In this document: positions 6,780 to 14,015 of the stretch, piece after piece | Layout of the letters: the number at the start of each line of letters is the position of its first letter | How positions within the stretch are numbered: the stretch's first letter is position 1 | Assembly (NCBI GenBank): GCA_964439725.1 | Contig: CAYTPY010000033.1 | Span: forward strand, 1 to 20,268 | Source of the DNA: Croceibacterium_A sp964439725 | GTDB lineage: Bacteria; Pseudomonadota; Alphaproteobacteria; Sphingomonadales; Sphingomonadaceae | Direction: 5' to 3' | Length of the DNA stretch: 20,268 bases | Notes under the pieces: generated by a model | Database searches by the model: none | What the model saw: the letters and a program-made list of their open reading frames with translations, nothing else | Told to the model about the DNA's origin: nothing | Program-made: the position numbers and the translations under genes

Positions 6780-8009
6780 ATGCACGAAGCAGAACCGACG
6801 CAGTCGGGATCGATGGCGAGCTTGCCGTTCAGACCGACCCCCTTCTTTGCGGACAAGAACCAGGCCTTTTGGCGGCTGCAACTCGTGGGTTGGGGCGGCG
6901 CGGCACTGCTACGTTCCGCCACCAACATCGCCAACGGCAAACCCGAACAGCTGGTCACCACCCTGATCGCCACCGTGACGGGCTTTTCGGTGAGCCTCAT
7001 TCTGTCGGTAATCTATCGCAAGCTGATCAACCGCCGGCCGATCGTCACCTGGGGCCTGACCGCGCTGGCCTTGTCGGTGGCCGTCGCGATATCGGCGGCC
7101 ATCAACGGCTGGACGTTGATCCTCGTCCAGGGCAGCAGCGATGCCAGCCTAGCCAGGGCGATCCTCAGTTCGTTCTACCTCGACTCTCCCCTGCTCGGTG
7201 CATGGTCAGCGCTCTATTACGCGATCAACTACTACCTTCAGGTCGAAGAGCAGGCCGATCGGCTGGAGCGGCTCGAAGCGCAGGCTACCAGCGCGCAATT
7301 GGCCATGCTGCGCTACCAGCTCAATCCCCATTTCCTGTTCAACACCCTGAACTCGATCAGCACTCTCGTTCTGCTCAAGCAAACCGAACCGGCGAACGCG
7401 ATGCTCACCCGCCTGTCCGGTTTTCTGCGCCACACCTTAGTGACTCAGCCGGGCGGCAAAGTGTCGGTCGCCCAGGAAGTAGAGACACTGAAGCTCTACC
7501 TCGACATCGAGCGGATGCGTTTCGAGGAACGTCTGCGCACCGTCTTCAAAGTCGAACCCGCGGCGGCTCAGGCCAGTATTCCCTCGCTGCTGTTGCAACC
7601 GCTGGTCGAGAACGCGATCAAGTACGCCGTCTCACCTCAGGAAGAGGGGGCGCGGATCAGCTTGACGGCCCAAGTCATTGGAGCCCGTCTCAGAGTGACG
7701 GTGACCGATACCGGACCCGGCCTGCAAGCCCAAGCCCTGAAACGGGTTAGCGACAGCCTCTCCGGCACGCGCGCGGTGTCCACCGGCGTCGGCATTGCGA
7801 ACATTCGCGACAGGCTGGCGCAGGCATACGGCGAAGACCACCGGTTCGACATCGACAATCCGCCCGAAGGGGGTTTTACCGTGACTATCGAAATTCCTTT
7901 CGAACTCCACGAGGAAGCCGACGCGGCTCTTACCCAAAACGAGAAACTTCCGGGCGATCCTGCCGTTACGAATCTGCCCGGCGAACGGGCGATGGGAACC
8001 AATGCATGA
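6780..8009 (+). CDS. LytS/YehU-type sensor histidine kinase
   Basis: The product has 409 residues and about four transmembrane helices (roughly 33-50, 57-78, 91-117 and 130-152), with no large periplasmic sensor domain. A short coiled-coil linker (VEEQADRLERLEAQA) leads to the His_kinase domain (PF06580) with LNPHFLFNTLN; H184 is the predicted phospho-acceptor. The HATPase domain shows N278 in LVENAIKYA, DTGPG at 310-314 and a G-box around GVGIANIRDRL. It should phosphorylate the LytTR regulator encoded next, whose ATG overlaps the kinase TGA. The start is uncertain: the ATG at 6780 has no clear ribosome binding site, and one at 6813 is an alternative. The signal sensed is unknown. Confidence 0.93.
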   Translation: MHEAEPTQSGSMASLPFRPTPFFADKNQAFWRLQLVGWGGAALLRSATNIANGKPEQLVTTLIATVTGFSVSLILSVIYRKLINRRPIVTWGLTALALSVAVAISAAINGWTLILVQGSSDASLARAILSSFYLDSPLLGAWSALYYAINYYLQVEEQADRLERLEAQATSAQLAMLRYQLNPHFLFNTLNSISTLVLLKQTEPANAMLTRLSGFLRHTLVTQPGGKVSVAQEVETLKLYLDIERMRFEERLRTVFKVEPAAAQASIPSLLLQPLVENAIKYAVSPQEEGARISLTAQVIGARLRVTVTDTGPGLQAQALKRVSDSLSGTRAVSTGVGIANIRDRLAQAYGEDHRFDIDNPPEGGFTVTIEIPFELHEEADAALTQNEKLPGDPAVTNLPGERAMGTNA

Positions 8010-8800
8010 CTATTCGCACGCTTATCGTCGATGACGAGAAACTCGCCATTCAAGGCTTGCAGCTTCGCCTTCAGCCTTATTCCGACGTCGAAGTGATCGG
8101 CACTTGTGCCAATGGCCGCGAGGCCATCCGCGCGATCAAGACCGAAAAGCCGGATCTCGTGTTCCTAGACATCCAAATGCCTGGCTTCGACGGGTTCTCG
8201 GTCGTGAAAGGGGTGATGGAAATCGAGCCGCCGCTTTTCGTCTTTGTCACCGCTTACGAAGAGCACGCGATCCGCGCCTTCGAAGCGAACGCGGTCAATT
8301 ACCTGATGAAGCCGGTGGACAACGACAAACTGGCCGACACGCTCGACCGGGTTCGCACCCGTTTGGCCGAAAAGCGCTCTGCCGAAGAAGCCGAGAAGCT
8401 CAAGGACGTGCTGGCCGAGATCGCGCCCGACGCGATCGAAAACCTGCCGGCCGACGAAGAGAGCATCGGCCGGTACGAGCGGATGATCAACATCAAGGAC
8501 CGCGGGCAGATTTTCCGCGTCGATGTAGAATCAATCGAGCACATCGAAGCCGCCGGCGATTACATGTGCATCTACACCGGCGACAATTCGCTGATCCTGC
8601 GCGAGACCATGAAGGATCTGGAGCGCCGGCTCGATCCGCGCGTGTTCCAGCGCGTCCACCGTTCGACCATCGTCAACCTGGATCAAGTGCGCCAGGTCAA
8701 GCCGCACACCAACGGCGAATGCTTCCTGGTGCTTGAGTCCGGCGCCGAAGTGAAAGTGAGCCGCTCTTACCGCGATGTCGTAGCGCGGTTCGTCCACTAA
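8006..8800 (+). CDS. LytTR family response regulator
   Basis: The product is a 264-residue transcription regulator. The receiver domain covers about residues 1-120, with acidic pocket D9/D10, phospho-acceptor D55 in VFLDIQMPG, a conserved T82 and K102 in YLMKPVD. After a charged linker (about 118-155), a LytTR DNA-binding domain runs to the C-terminus (DVESIEHIEAAGDYMCIYT, FQRVHRSTIVNLDQV, VSRSYRDVV). LytTR domains bind DNA through a beta-rich fold instead of a helix-turn-helix. The ATG overlaps the stop of the kinase gene as ATGA, a strong sign of a cognate pair translated together. The length matches the family. I could not identify a LytTR binding-site pair in the window, so targets are unknown. 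Confidence 0.96.
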   Translation: MTIRTLIVDDEKLAIQGLQLRLQPYSDVEVIGTCANGREAIRAIKTEKPDLVFLDIQMPGFDGFSVVKGVMEIEPPLFVFVTAYEEHAIRAFEANAVNYLMKPVDNDKLADTLDRVRTRLAEKRSAEEAEKLKDVLAEIAPDAIENLPADEESIGRYERMINIKDRGQIFRVDVESIEHIEAAGDYMCIYTGDNSLILRETMKDLERRLDPRVFQRVHRSTIVNLDQVRQVKPHTNGECFLVLESGAEVKVSRSYRDVVARFVH

Positions 8801-8906
8801 CGATCACGCGGACGATCCTTTTCGCCATTGCGAGAGTCTCCGCGCTGCGGAAACCGAGTGAGGCTGAGCGGCGCTGCCTAGCAAGGCAGGCCCGGGCAAC
8901 GAGGAA

Positions 8907-9776
8907 ATGTCATTGAGCGAGTGGTCCCTGCCCGATTTCGATCTTGACGCCTTCATCCGAGCGACGCTCGCCGAAGACCTCGGCGCGGGGCTGCCGGGCG
9001 GCGGCCGTGATGTTACCGCCGAGAGCGTCATTCCAGCCAATGCGCGCTTCGCCGGCGTGATGAGCAGCCGTGAACCGATCGTCGTTGCCGGCGCGCCGAT
9101 CGCCGCCGCCTTTTTCCGCACGCTCGACCCGCAGATGGAGATCGAATTGCTGGTCGACGAAGGCGAGGCGATCGCTCCCGGGGCTGATCTGATGCGACTT
9201 TCCGGCAAGGCCCGCGCGTTGCTTACGGCAGAACGCAGCGCGCTCAATACGGTGCAGCATCTTTCAGGGATAGCCACCCTGACGCGGCAATATGTGGAGG
9301 CCATGGGCGATGCTGGTTGCGTGTTGCTGGATACGCGCAAGACCATTCCTGGCCTGCGAGCGCTGGAGAAGTACGCAACCTGCATGGGCGGCGCCCAGAA
9401 CCACCGTATGGGGCTATGGGACGCGGCCATGATCAAGGACAACCACGTCCTTGTAGCAGGCGATGTGGCCGAAGCGGTGCGCCGAGCGCGCGATGCTGGC
9501 GTCGAGCGGATCATCTGCGAGGTAGACCGGCTCGACCAGATCGGACCCGCGTTGGCGGCGGGGGCCACCCACCTGCTCCTCGACAACATGGACGTGGAGA
9601 CGTTGCGGCAAGCCGTTGCTTTAGTGGCCGGTCGTGTGCCGACGGAAGCATCGGGCGGTGTTCGGCTCGATACCATCGGTGCGATCGCAACGACCGGCGT
9701 CAGCTACGTCTCCGTGGGCCGTTTGACGCAGAGCGCACCGGCCGTCGACATCGGGCTCGACTTTACCCAGCTCTGA
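8907..9776 (+). CDS. nadC: Nicotinate-nucleotide pyrophosphorylase (carboxylating)
   Basis: NadC converts quinolinate and PRPP to nicotinate mononucleotide, CO2 and pyrophosphate in de novo NAD synthesis. The 289 residues fit the family. Active-site segments are plain: R144-K145-T in LDTRKTIPGLR, H166-R167 in GGAQNHRMGL, K177-D178-N179-H180, and later E and D residues in ICEVDRL and LLLDNMD. The C-terminus has the ASGGVRLDTIGAIATTGVSYVSVGRLTQSA barrel strands (reported as two pieces, ASGGVRLDTIGAIA and TTGVSYVSVGRLTQ). GAGGAA just before the ATG at 8907 is a good ribosome binding site. The 106-bp gap upstream separates it from the two-component pair, so it probably has its own promoter. No nadA or nadB is in the window. 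Confidence 0.97.
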   Translation: MSLSEWSLPDFDLDAFIRATLAEDLGAGLPGGGRDVTAESVIPANARFAGVMSSREPIVVAGAPIAAAFFRTLDPQMEIELLVDEGEAIAPGADLMRLSGKARALLTAERSALNTVQHLSGIATLTRQYVEAMGDAGCVLLDTRKTIPGLRALEKYATCMGGAQNHRMGLWDAAMIKDNHVLVAGDVAEAVRRARDAGVERIICEVDRLDQIGPALAAGATHLLLDNMDVETLRQAVALVAGRVPTEASGGVRLDTIGAIATTGVSYVSVGRLTQSAPAVDIGLDFTQL

Positions 9777-9833
9777 CGTTGCGCTGCGGCCTCGGTTGTC
9801 GCACGGTGGAGCGGCAACACAGGGGGAAGATCG

Positions 9834-10268
9834 ATGCGCCCGAGATCCATCGTCACGTTCGAACGGCTGTTTCTCGCCTCGATCGTGCTCAACGCGATCG
9901 TCTTTGCGATCGGCTACGGCCAATTCTCGCAGCAAATTACGAACGATCCGGCATTGCAGCGGGTCGGGCTCGGCGGCGGCTTCGTGATCGCCTTGGCGCT
10001 CGCCGGTTACGCAATCTACCTGCTGTTGTGGTATCTCATCGCTCGAAAGGCGATTAATTGGGCGAAGTGGGTGCTGGTCCTGTTCCTGCTGCTCAGCCTG
10101 ATCTCCTTGCCCAGCGCGCTGCGCGGTCCGTGGGACTTCGCAACGGTAGCCGCGCTGGCGGTCTACGTACTGCAGATCGCAGCCGTCGGTCTCTTATTCC
10201 AAGCCGACGCCAAGGCCTGGCTGAGCCGGAGGGCAACCACCGATCTGGATCCGGAGACCTTCGACTGA
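9834..10268 (+). CDS. Small integral membrane protein of unknown function
   Basis: The product has 144 residues with four predicted transmembrane helices (about 10-28, 48-70, 78-98 and 105-125), a positively charged N-terminus (RPRS) and a short polar C-terminal tail. I recognise no domain. The ribosome binding site is strong (GGGGGAAG, 5-6 nt before the ATG). The stop codon overlaps the proposed CTG start of the RNase T2 gene, so the two are probably translated together; the membrane protein might aid export, or be unrelated. It follows nadC by 57 bases. Confidence 0.85.
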   Translation: MRPRSIVTFERLFLASIVLNAIVFAIGYGQFSQQITNDPALQRVGLGGGFVIALALAGYAIYLLLWYLIARKAINWAKWVLVLFLLLSLISLPSALRGPWDFATVAALAVYVLQIAAVGLLFQADAKAWLSRRATTDLDPETFD

Positions 10269-10975
10269 TCAGGCCGCTTCTAACCGCGGTACTGGCGGCG
10301 TTGGCATGGCTGCCAGCCGCCGCCACGGCACAGGCCTATCAGTGCCGTGTCCCCCAGGGCCCGGTCAGCGTCCCGGCGATACAGCGGGACGGACCAATCC
10401 GGCAGGTGCCGATCACTGGCTATACTTTGGCGCTGAGTTGGTCGCCCGAATACTGCCGCGGCCGGGAAGCGCGGGTGGCGGACGCGCGGCAATGCTCGGG
10501 CCGCGCCGGCCGCTTCGGCTTCATCGTGCACGGCCTATGGCCAGAGGGACGCGGCACTTGGCCGCAGTGGTGCCCGGCGCAGCGGCTCCCCAACTCGCGT
10601 GAACTCGCGCCGAACCTGTGCATGACGCCTTCGGCGGCGTTGCTGACGCACGAATGGGTCAAGCACGGCGCCTGCATGGTGAAGACGCCGGCCTCATACT
10701 TTCGCGTCACCCGCATCTTATGGAACAGCCTGCGCTGGCCCGATTTCGACCGCATCAGCCGAGGCGACAGCCTGACAGCCGGCGATATCCGAACGGCATT
10801 TGCCGAGGCAAACCGCCATTGGGAGCCGGAGCATGTCGGCTTGGTCGTGAACGAGCGAGGCTGGCTGAAGGAAATGCGGCTTTGCTACGGCAAAGACTTC
10901 ATGCCGGCGCGCTGCGATCGTCGCCGGATCGGCCCGGCGGACGCGACCCCAGTCAAGATCTGGCGCGGCCTCTAG
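10265..10975 (+). CDS. Secreted ribonuclease T2, probable CTG start
   Basis: RNase T2 enzymes cleave single-stranded RNA through 2',3'-cyclic phosphate intermediates, usually in the periplasm or outside the cell. Both catalytic motifs are present: H89-GLWP in FGFIVHGLWPEG, and H129-E130-W-x-K133-H134 in THEWVKHGAC. Several cysteines suit an oxidising compartment. No ATG, GTG or TTG allows a proper signal peptide. The in-frame TTG at 10301 would leave only a stub, and upstream the frame has no such start back to about 10058. Starting at CTG 10265 gives MIRPLLTAVLAALAWLPA then ATAQA, a textbook signal peptide, with GGAG 8 nt upstream and a CTGA overlap with the preceding gene's stop. Function is secure; the start is inferred. 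Confidence 0.9.
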   Translation: MIRPLLTAVLAALAWLPAAATAQAYQCRVPQGPVSVPAIQRDGPIRQVPITGYTLALSWSPEYCRGREARVADARQCSGRAGRFGFIVHGLWPEGRGTWPQWCPAQRLPNSRELAPNLCMTPSAALLTHEWVKHGACMVKTPASYFRVTRILWNSLRWPDFDRISRGDSLTAGDIRTAFAEANRHWEPEHVGLVVNERGWLKEMRLCYGKDFMPARCDRRRIGPADATPVKIWRGL

Positions 10976-11427
10976 CGCCGCTCGGCAAAGAACTCGCGCA
11001 GCAGCGCCGCCGCCAGCTCCTCGCCGATACCGGAGTAGACCTCGGGCCGATGCAGGCACTGCGGCTGCTCGAACACGCGTGAGCCGCGCTCGACAGCTCC
11101 GCCTTTGGGATCGCTCGCGCCATAGTAGAGCCGGCCGATTCGCGCATGCACGATGGCCCCGGCGCACATGGCGCACGGCTCGAGCGTGACCCACAGTTCG
11201 CAGCCCTCTAGCCGGTCATTGGCCAAAGCCATTGCCGCACGCCGCAGCGCCAGCACTTCAGCGTGAGCTGTGGGGTCTGCGAGTTGGCGAGGCGCGTTGT
11301 GCGCTTCGGCAATTATCCTGCCGTCCTTGACCACGACGGCGCCTACCGGCACCTCCCCCACACGTGCCGCCAAGCTCGCCAGTTCAAGGGCCCGGGCCAT
11401 GGGCGGAGGAAGAGGCCAACGGGTCAT
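10972..11427 (-). CDS. tadA: tRNA-specific adenosine deaminase
   Basis: TadA converts A34 to inosine in tRNA-Arg(ACG), letting one tRNA read several arginine codons; it is generally essential. The 151 residues fit the family. Zinc and catalytic residues are visible: H55-A-E57 in PTAHAEVLAL, and P84-C85-A-M-C88 in LEPCAMCAGA. The C-terminus has the usual GSRVFEQPQCLHRPEVYSGI region. The ATG at 11427 is preferred because RWPLPPPMARALELA is typical of relatives; its ribosome binding site is weak, and the ATG for M10 is an alternative. Its stop and the RNase T2 stop read the same CTAG on opposite strands. It is divergent from rpmB, with about 105 bp between them. Confidence 0.96.
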   Translation of the reverse strand: MTRWPLPPPMARALELASLAARVGEVPVGAVVVKDGRIIAEAHNAPRQLADPTAHAEVLALRRAAMALANDRLEGCELWVTLEPCAMCAGAIVHARIGRLYYGASDPKGGAVERGSRVFEQPQCLHRPEVYSGIGEELAAALLREFFAERR

Positions 11428-11453
11428 GCCGGTGCGCTAAAGCGCATGATCGG

Positions 11454-11482
11454 TTGACGCAAGGCAGGGTCCTCGCTATGCG
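11454..11482 (+). promoter_or_regulatory. Probable sigma-70-type promoter of rpmB
   Basis: TTGACG at 11454-11459, a 17-base spacer, and TATGCG at 11477-11482 form a good housekeeping promoter pointing at rpmB, with transcription expected to start near 11490, about 40 bases before the ATG. A single ribosomal protein gene with its own promoter and terminator is consistent with this. Confidence 0.65.
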
Positions 11483-11532
11483 CGCCGCTTTCCGGGACAA
11501 CCTCCCAGACACTCAATTTCGAGAGACGAACC

Positions 11533-11820
11533 ATGTCGCGCATCTGCGAACTGACCGGCAAGGGCCGCCAGACCGGCCACAACGTGAGCCACGCCAACAA
11601 CAAGACCAAGCGGGTCTTCCTGCCCAACCTGCAGAACGTGACGCTGCTTTCTGAGAAGCTGGATCGCAGCTTCAAGTTCCGCGTCTCGACGCACGGTCTG
11701 CGCTCGGTCGAGCACAACGGCGGCCTCGACAACTGGCTGCTGAAAACCTCGGATGAGAAGCTGAGCCCCACGGCCCGTAAGGTCAAGCGCGAGCTGAAGA
11801 AGGCGAGCGCTGCCGCCTAA
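11533..11820 (+). CDS. rpmB: 50S ribosomal protein L28
   Basis: L28 is a small basic protein of the large ribosomal subunit. The MSRICELTGKGRQTGHNVSH start is diagnostic, followed by KTKRVFLPNLQNV and the Lys-rich C-terminus. The 95-residue length matches the longer alphaproteobacterial L28. A Cys in CELTGKG is present, but the remaining zinc-binding cysteines of the C+ type are absent. GAGAG lies 7 nt before the ATG. It is a single-gene transcription unit: a TTGACG/TATGCG promoter upstream and a strong hairpin terminator 27 bases after the stop. rpmG, often adjacent in other bacteria, is not here. Confidence 0.98.
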   Translation: MSRICELTGKGRQTGHNVSHANNKTKRVFLPNLQNVTLLSEKLDRSFKFRVSTHGLRSVEHNGGLDNWLLKTSDEKLSPTARKVKRELKKASAAA

Positions 11821-11829
11821 GCAGCGTCG

Positions 11830-12831
11830 CTATCGACGAAGCATCAAAGCGCGCGATACGTTTCGCGCGCTTTTTTGTTGGGCGGGCCACCGGAGCTTGA
11901 GCAGCAGCGTCCGCTGGAAAGCCGATTGATTGTCGTCAGAGATCAACCAGACAATCGCGCTGCCATCCTGCTCCGGCTCAACGGCGATTCCTTCGTAGTT
12001 GTCACTGGGCAATGAAGCGCCGATCTCGGCAACGATCGTCCCCCGCCAGATACGGCCTTTCACGATGTCAGCCGGATCGGCGAGAATCAGCTGGCTAAAA
12101 AAGCGCGGCGGCAGGCCCCACTCGACGGACCGGGTCAGGATCAGCACCCGTCCATCGGGCAGCTGCGCCATATCGACCGGGCGAAACCCTCGCGGATGGG
12201 CAAAACTGAACGTTACAGGGTCTGCGCCTTCCACAGGGTCGCCGGGAAAAAGCAGGGCTTCGGTTTCGGCCTTTCCGAACAGCATCCGTCCCTCCGCGAT
12301 GACGATGAAGCGGCCATCGTTGAGGCGAACCATCGATTCGGGGCCCGCATTATCCGACCAGTCGGCCATAGCACGCGGTGCGACGCGCCGAACGTCTGTT
12401 CCGTCGACTTCCTGACGCTCGATTGCGTTGGCGAACTCGTAGGCTACCCAAAGGCGGCCGCTGAGCGGATCACGCGTGATTGCTTCGAGGTCGGTCATTC
12501 GCTTGTCACCATCGGCAGCGTAGAGCCCCATCTCGACAGTTCCGCCGCCTTTATCCGGACGCGTGAAGCGAAGGCGTCTTCCGCGGTCGCTTACTGCCAG
12601 AAGAGTGCCATCACCCATCGAGACCAGCCCGGAGTAGCCATGGAAGTGGCTGTTCGAGCTGCGCAGCTCCCACGCTCCTAGGAGTTGGAAGGCGCCGACA
12701 TTTTGCAGCCCGACCTCAATCTCGATAATCTCAAGCGCCGGCGGCTCGTCATGCGGCGGCCCGGCAGAACGCCACCAAGTTCCGGGCGCGAGCCCGATCG
12801 TTAGGAACAGGAGAACAAGCAGCCGCCGCAT
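11830..12831 (-). CDS. Esterase-like activity of phytase family protein
   Basis: The product has 333 residues with an N-terminal signal peptide or anchor (RRLLVLLFLTIGLAPGTWW). It matches the phytase-like/esterase-like family (PF13449), a predicted beta-propeller. Supporting segments are GYSGLVSMGDGTLLAVSDRGR, MTDLEAITRDPLSGRLWVAYE, GPESMVRLNDGRFIVIAEG, the RPVDMAQLPDGRVLIL stretch, and DNYEGIAVEPEQDG. Members are annotated as phytase-like or esterase-like but few have been tested, so substrate is unknown. It follows the M23 peptidase gene by 55 bp on the same strand, possibly at the end of the xseA operon. The ribosome binding site is weak (GAGG about 12 nt away). Its 3' end contains the rpmB terminator, so its last residues (KSARNVSRALMLRR) are partly dictated by that hairpin. 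Confidence 0.9.
   Translation of the reverse strand: MRRLLVLLFLTIGLAPGTWWRSAGPPHDEPPALEIIEIEVGLQNVGAFQLLGAWELRSSNSHFHGYSGLVSMGDGTLLAVSDRGRRLRFTRPDKGGGTVEMGLYAADGDKRMTDLEAITRDPLSGRLWVAYEFANAIERQEVDGTDVRRVAPRAMADWSDNAGPESMVRLNDGRFIVIAEGRMLFGKAETEALLFPGDPVEGADPVTFSFAHPRGFRPVDMAQLPDGRVLILTRSVEWGLPPRFFSQLILADPADIVKGRIWRGTIVAEIGASLPSDNYEGIAVEPEQDGSAIVWLISDDNQSAFQRTLLLKLRWPAQQKSARNVSRALMLRR
11847..11876 (+). terminator. Rho-independent terminator of rpmB
   Basis: AAGCGCGCGA and TCGCGCGCTT form a perfect 10-bp stem with a 6-base loop, followed by a run of Ts at 11871-11876. It lies 27 bases after the rpmB stop. It also falls inside the 3' coding end of the convergent phytase-like gene, where it encodes part of the last 16 residues. 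Confidence 0.93.
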
Positions 12832-12886
12832 CTAGCCGCGGCGCCTCGCAGCGCCACGTGGGGTGGTCAAGCCGCGTCCGAGTGCA

Positions 12887-13789
12887 TCAAGGCATCGGTC
12901 CGGTAAACAACAGCGGATCGAGCCGGAGGCCGCGCCACATCAAACCCCAGTGCATATGCGGCCCCGTGGCTCGCCCGGTGGCACCGATACGGCCGATTAC
13001 TTGCCCCTGTTTGACAGCATCGCCTTCACGCACCAGCAGTTCCGATGAGTGCAAGAACGCGCTGTTAAGCCCCATCCCGTGATCGATGATCAGCAAGTAG
13101 CCCTCGAGGGTGAAGGGAGCCTCGGCCGCGAGCACGACCACTCCGTCGGCCGGAGCGACGTAGGGCGTGCCGGTTGGCTGGGCCACGTCGATGCCTGAAT
13201 GGTAGCTCCCCGGCTCCCCGCGATAAACGCGCTGCGATCCGAACCGCCCTGAGATACGTCCTGTGACTGGCCAGATGAAATCCTGCCGCCAACCCGTACT
13301 GTCTGTTTCGACTTGGCGAGCTGTCCAAATTCGTTCGAGTTCCGGGCGGCGGCGTGCGGTGAACTCGGCGCTTGGCACATTGGCCGTGGGCGAAGCGTTG
13401 ATGCGCTCGATGTTCCAGTCACGCGGCGAAAGGGTTAGCGGGCTTTCGACCCGGCGCCCGTCGGTGAGCGTCGCCGAAAGCACGACTTCCGGGCCCGCGT
13501 CGCGGTCGAAGGCAGCGAAGAACCGCCCGCCGGCATCGAATGACAAATCAAGCTCACCCAGACGCGCCGATGCCGTTCCCGCCGGCACGTGGCCCCGGAT
13601 CCAGCCACCTTGGGTCAGCTCACCCTGGAACAGGAAAGTCGTCGGGCCCAAGGAAGCCTGAGGAGGCGCTGGCTGTGGACCTTCCACCGGCTGCACGACG
13701 GAGACGCGCTCGCGCGCGGGGGCTTCCTCGGTAGGAGCAACGCAGGCGCCGGATAGCCCAACAATGGCGACTACGGCTGCGCGCTTCAC
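12887..13789 (-). CDS. M23 family metallopeptidase (peptidoglycan endopeptidase), probably envelope-anchored
   Basis: The product has 300 residues. A hydrophobic N-terminus with LSGAC (C16) suggests a lipoprotein, though the residue at -3 is Ser, so the lipobox is imperfect. A Pro-rich linker (about 30-47) and a beta-rich region (about 50-120) precede the LytM/M23 domain at about 170-290. This domain shows H197-xxx-D201 in YHSGIDVA, H247 in AFLHSSE, and H278-x-H280 in GPHMHWGL, so the zinc site is complete and the enzyme is probably active on peptide cross-links rather than a regulatory LytM protein. The start is GTG at 13789, overlapping the stop of the DUF2093 gene as GTGA, which indicates translational coupling. 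Confidence 0.94.
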   Translation of the reverse strand: MKRAAVVAIVGLSGACVAPTEEAPARERVSVVQPVEGPQPAPPQASLGPTTFLFQGELTQGGWIRGHVPAGTASARLGELDLSFDAGGRFFAAFDRDAGPEVVLSATLTDGRRVESPLTLSPRDWNIERINASPTANVPSAEFTARRRPELERIWTARQVETDSTGWRQDFIWPVTGRISGRFGSQRVYRGEPGSYHSGIDVAQPTGTPYVAPADGVVVLAAEAPFTLEGYLLIIDHGMGLNSAFLHSSELLVREGDAVKQGQVIGRIGATGRATGPHMHWGLMWRGLRLDPLLFTGPMP

Positions 13790-13989
13790 GCCTGGCCGAG
13801 CGCCCGTTGCGTCGAAATCTCGGCTGTCGCGTAAGCTTCCTGCCGGTCAACGCTCCAGTAGCGCAGCTCCTCGAGCGGGATCGGAGCGCCGCTAACCGCG
13901 CACGCCACAAAGCGACCAGGCCGGATCACGCGAAAACCGTTGGGTCCGTAGATGAGGGTGGCGGCGTTCTCGCCTGAGGACATCAGCAT
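13786..13989 (-). CDS. DUF2093 family protein
   Basis: This is a 67-residue protein. The pattern ATLIYGPNGFRVIRPGRFV, then CAVSGAPIPLEELRYWSV and DRQEAYAT, is typical of DUF2093 (PF09866), a small alphaproteobacterial family of unknown function. The CAVSG-IPL-LRYW core suggests a compact beta fold. The ATG at 13989 has AAGG 7 nt upstream; a second ATG two codons later is possible. It lies 26 bp after xseA and overlaps the M23 gene start by 4 bases, so it is an operon member. An xseA-DUF2093-peptidase order, if found in relatives, would hint at a role in DNA or envelope maintenance. Confidence 0.92.
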   Translation of the reverse strand: MLMSSGENAATLIYGPNGFRVIRPGRFVACAVSGAPIPLEELRYWSVDRQEAYATAEISTQRALGQA

Positions 13990-14015
13990 AGCAGCGCCTT
14001 ACCAAGCGCTCGGCG

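Noticed and set aside
8801..8906. Possible terminator or promoter between the response regulator and nadC
   Set aside because: There is only a 5-bp stem (CTGCC/GGCAG near 8874-8889) and no convincing -35/-10 pair, so nothing was called.
8804..9676. A 290-codon minus-strand open frame opposite nadC
   Set aside because: nadC is unmistakable on the plus strand; the opposite translation is Ser/Arg/Ala-rich low-complexity text with no motif.
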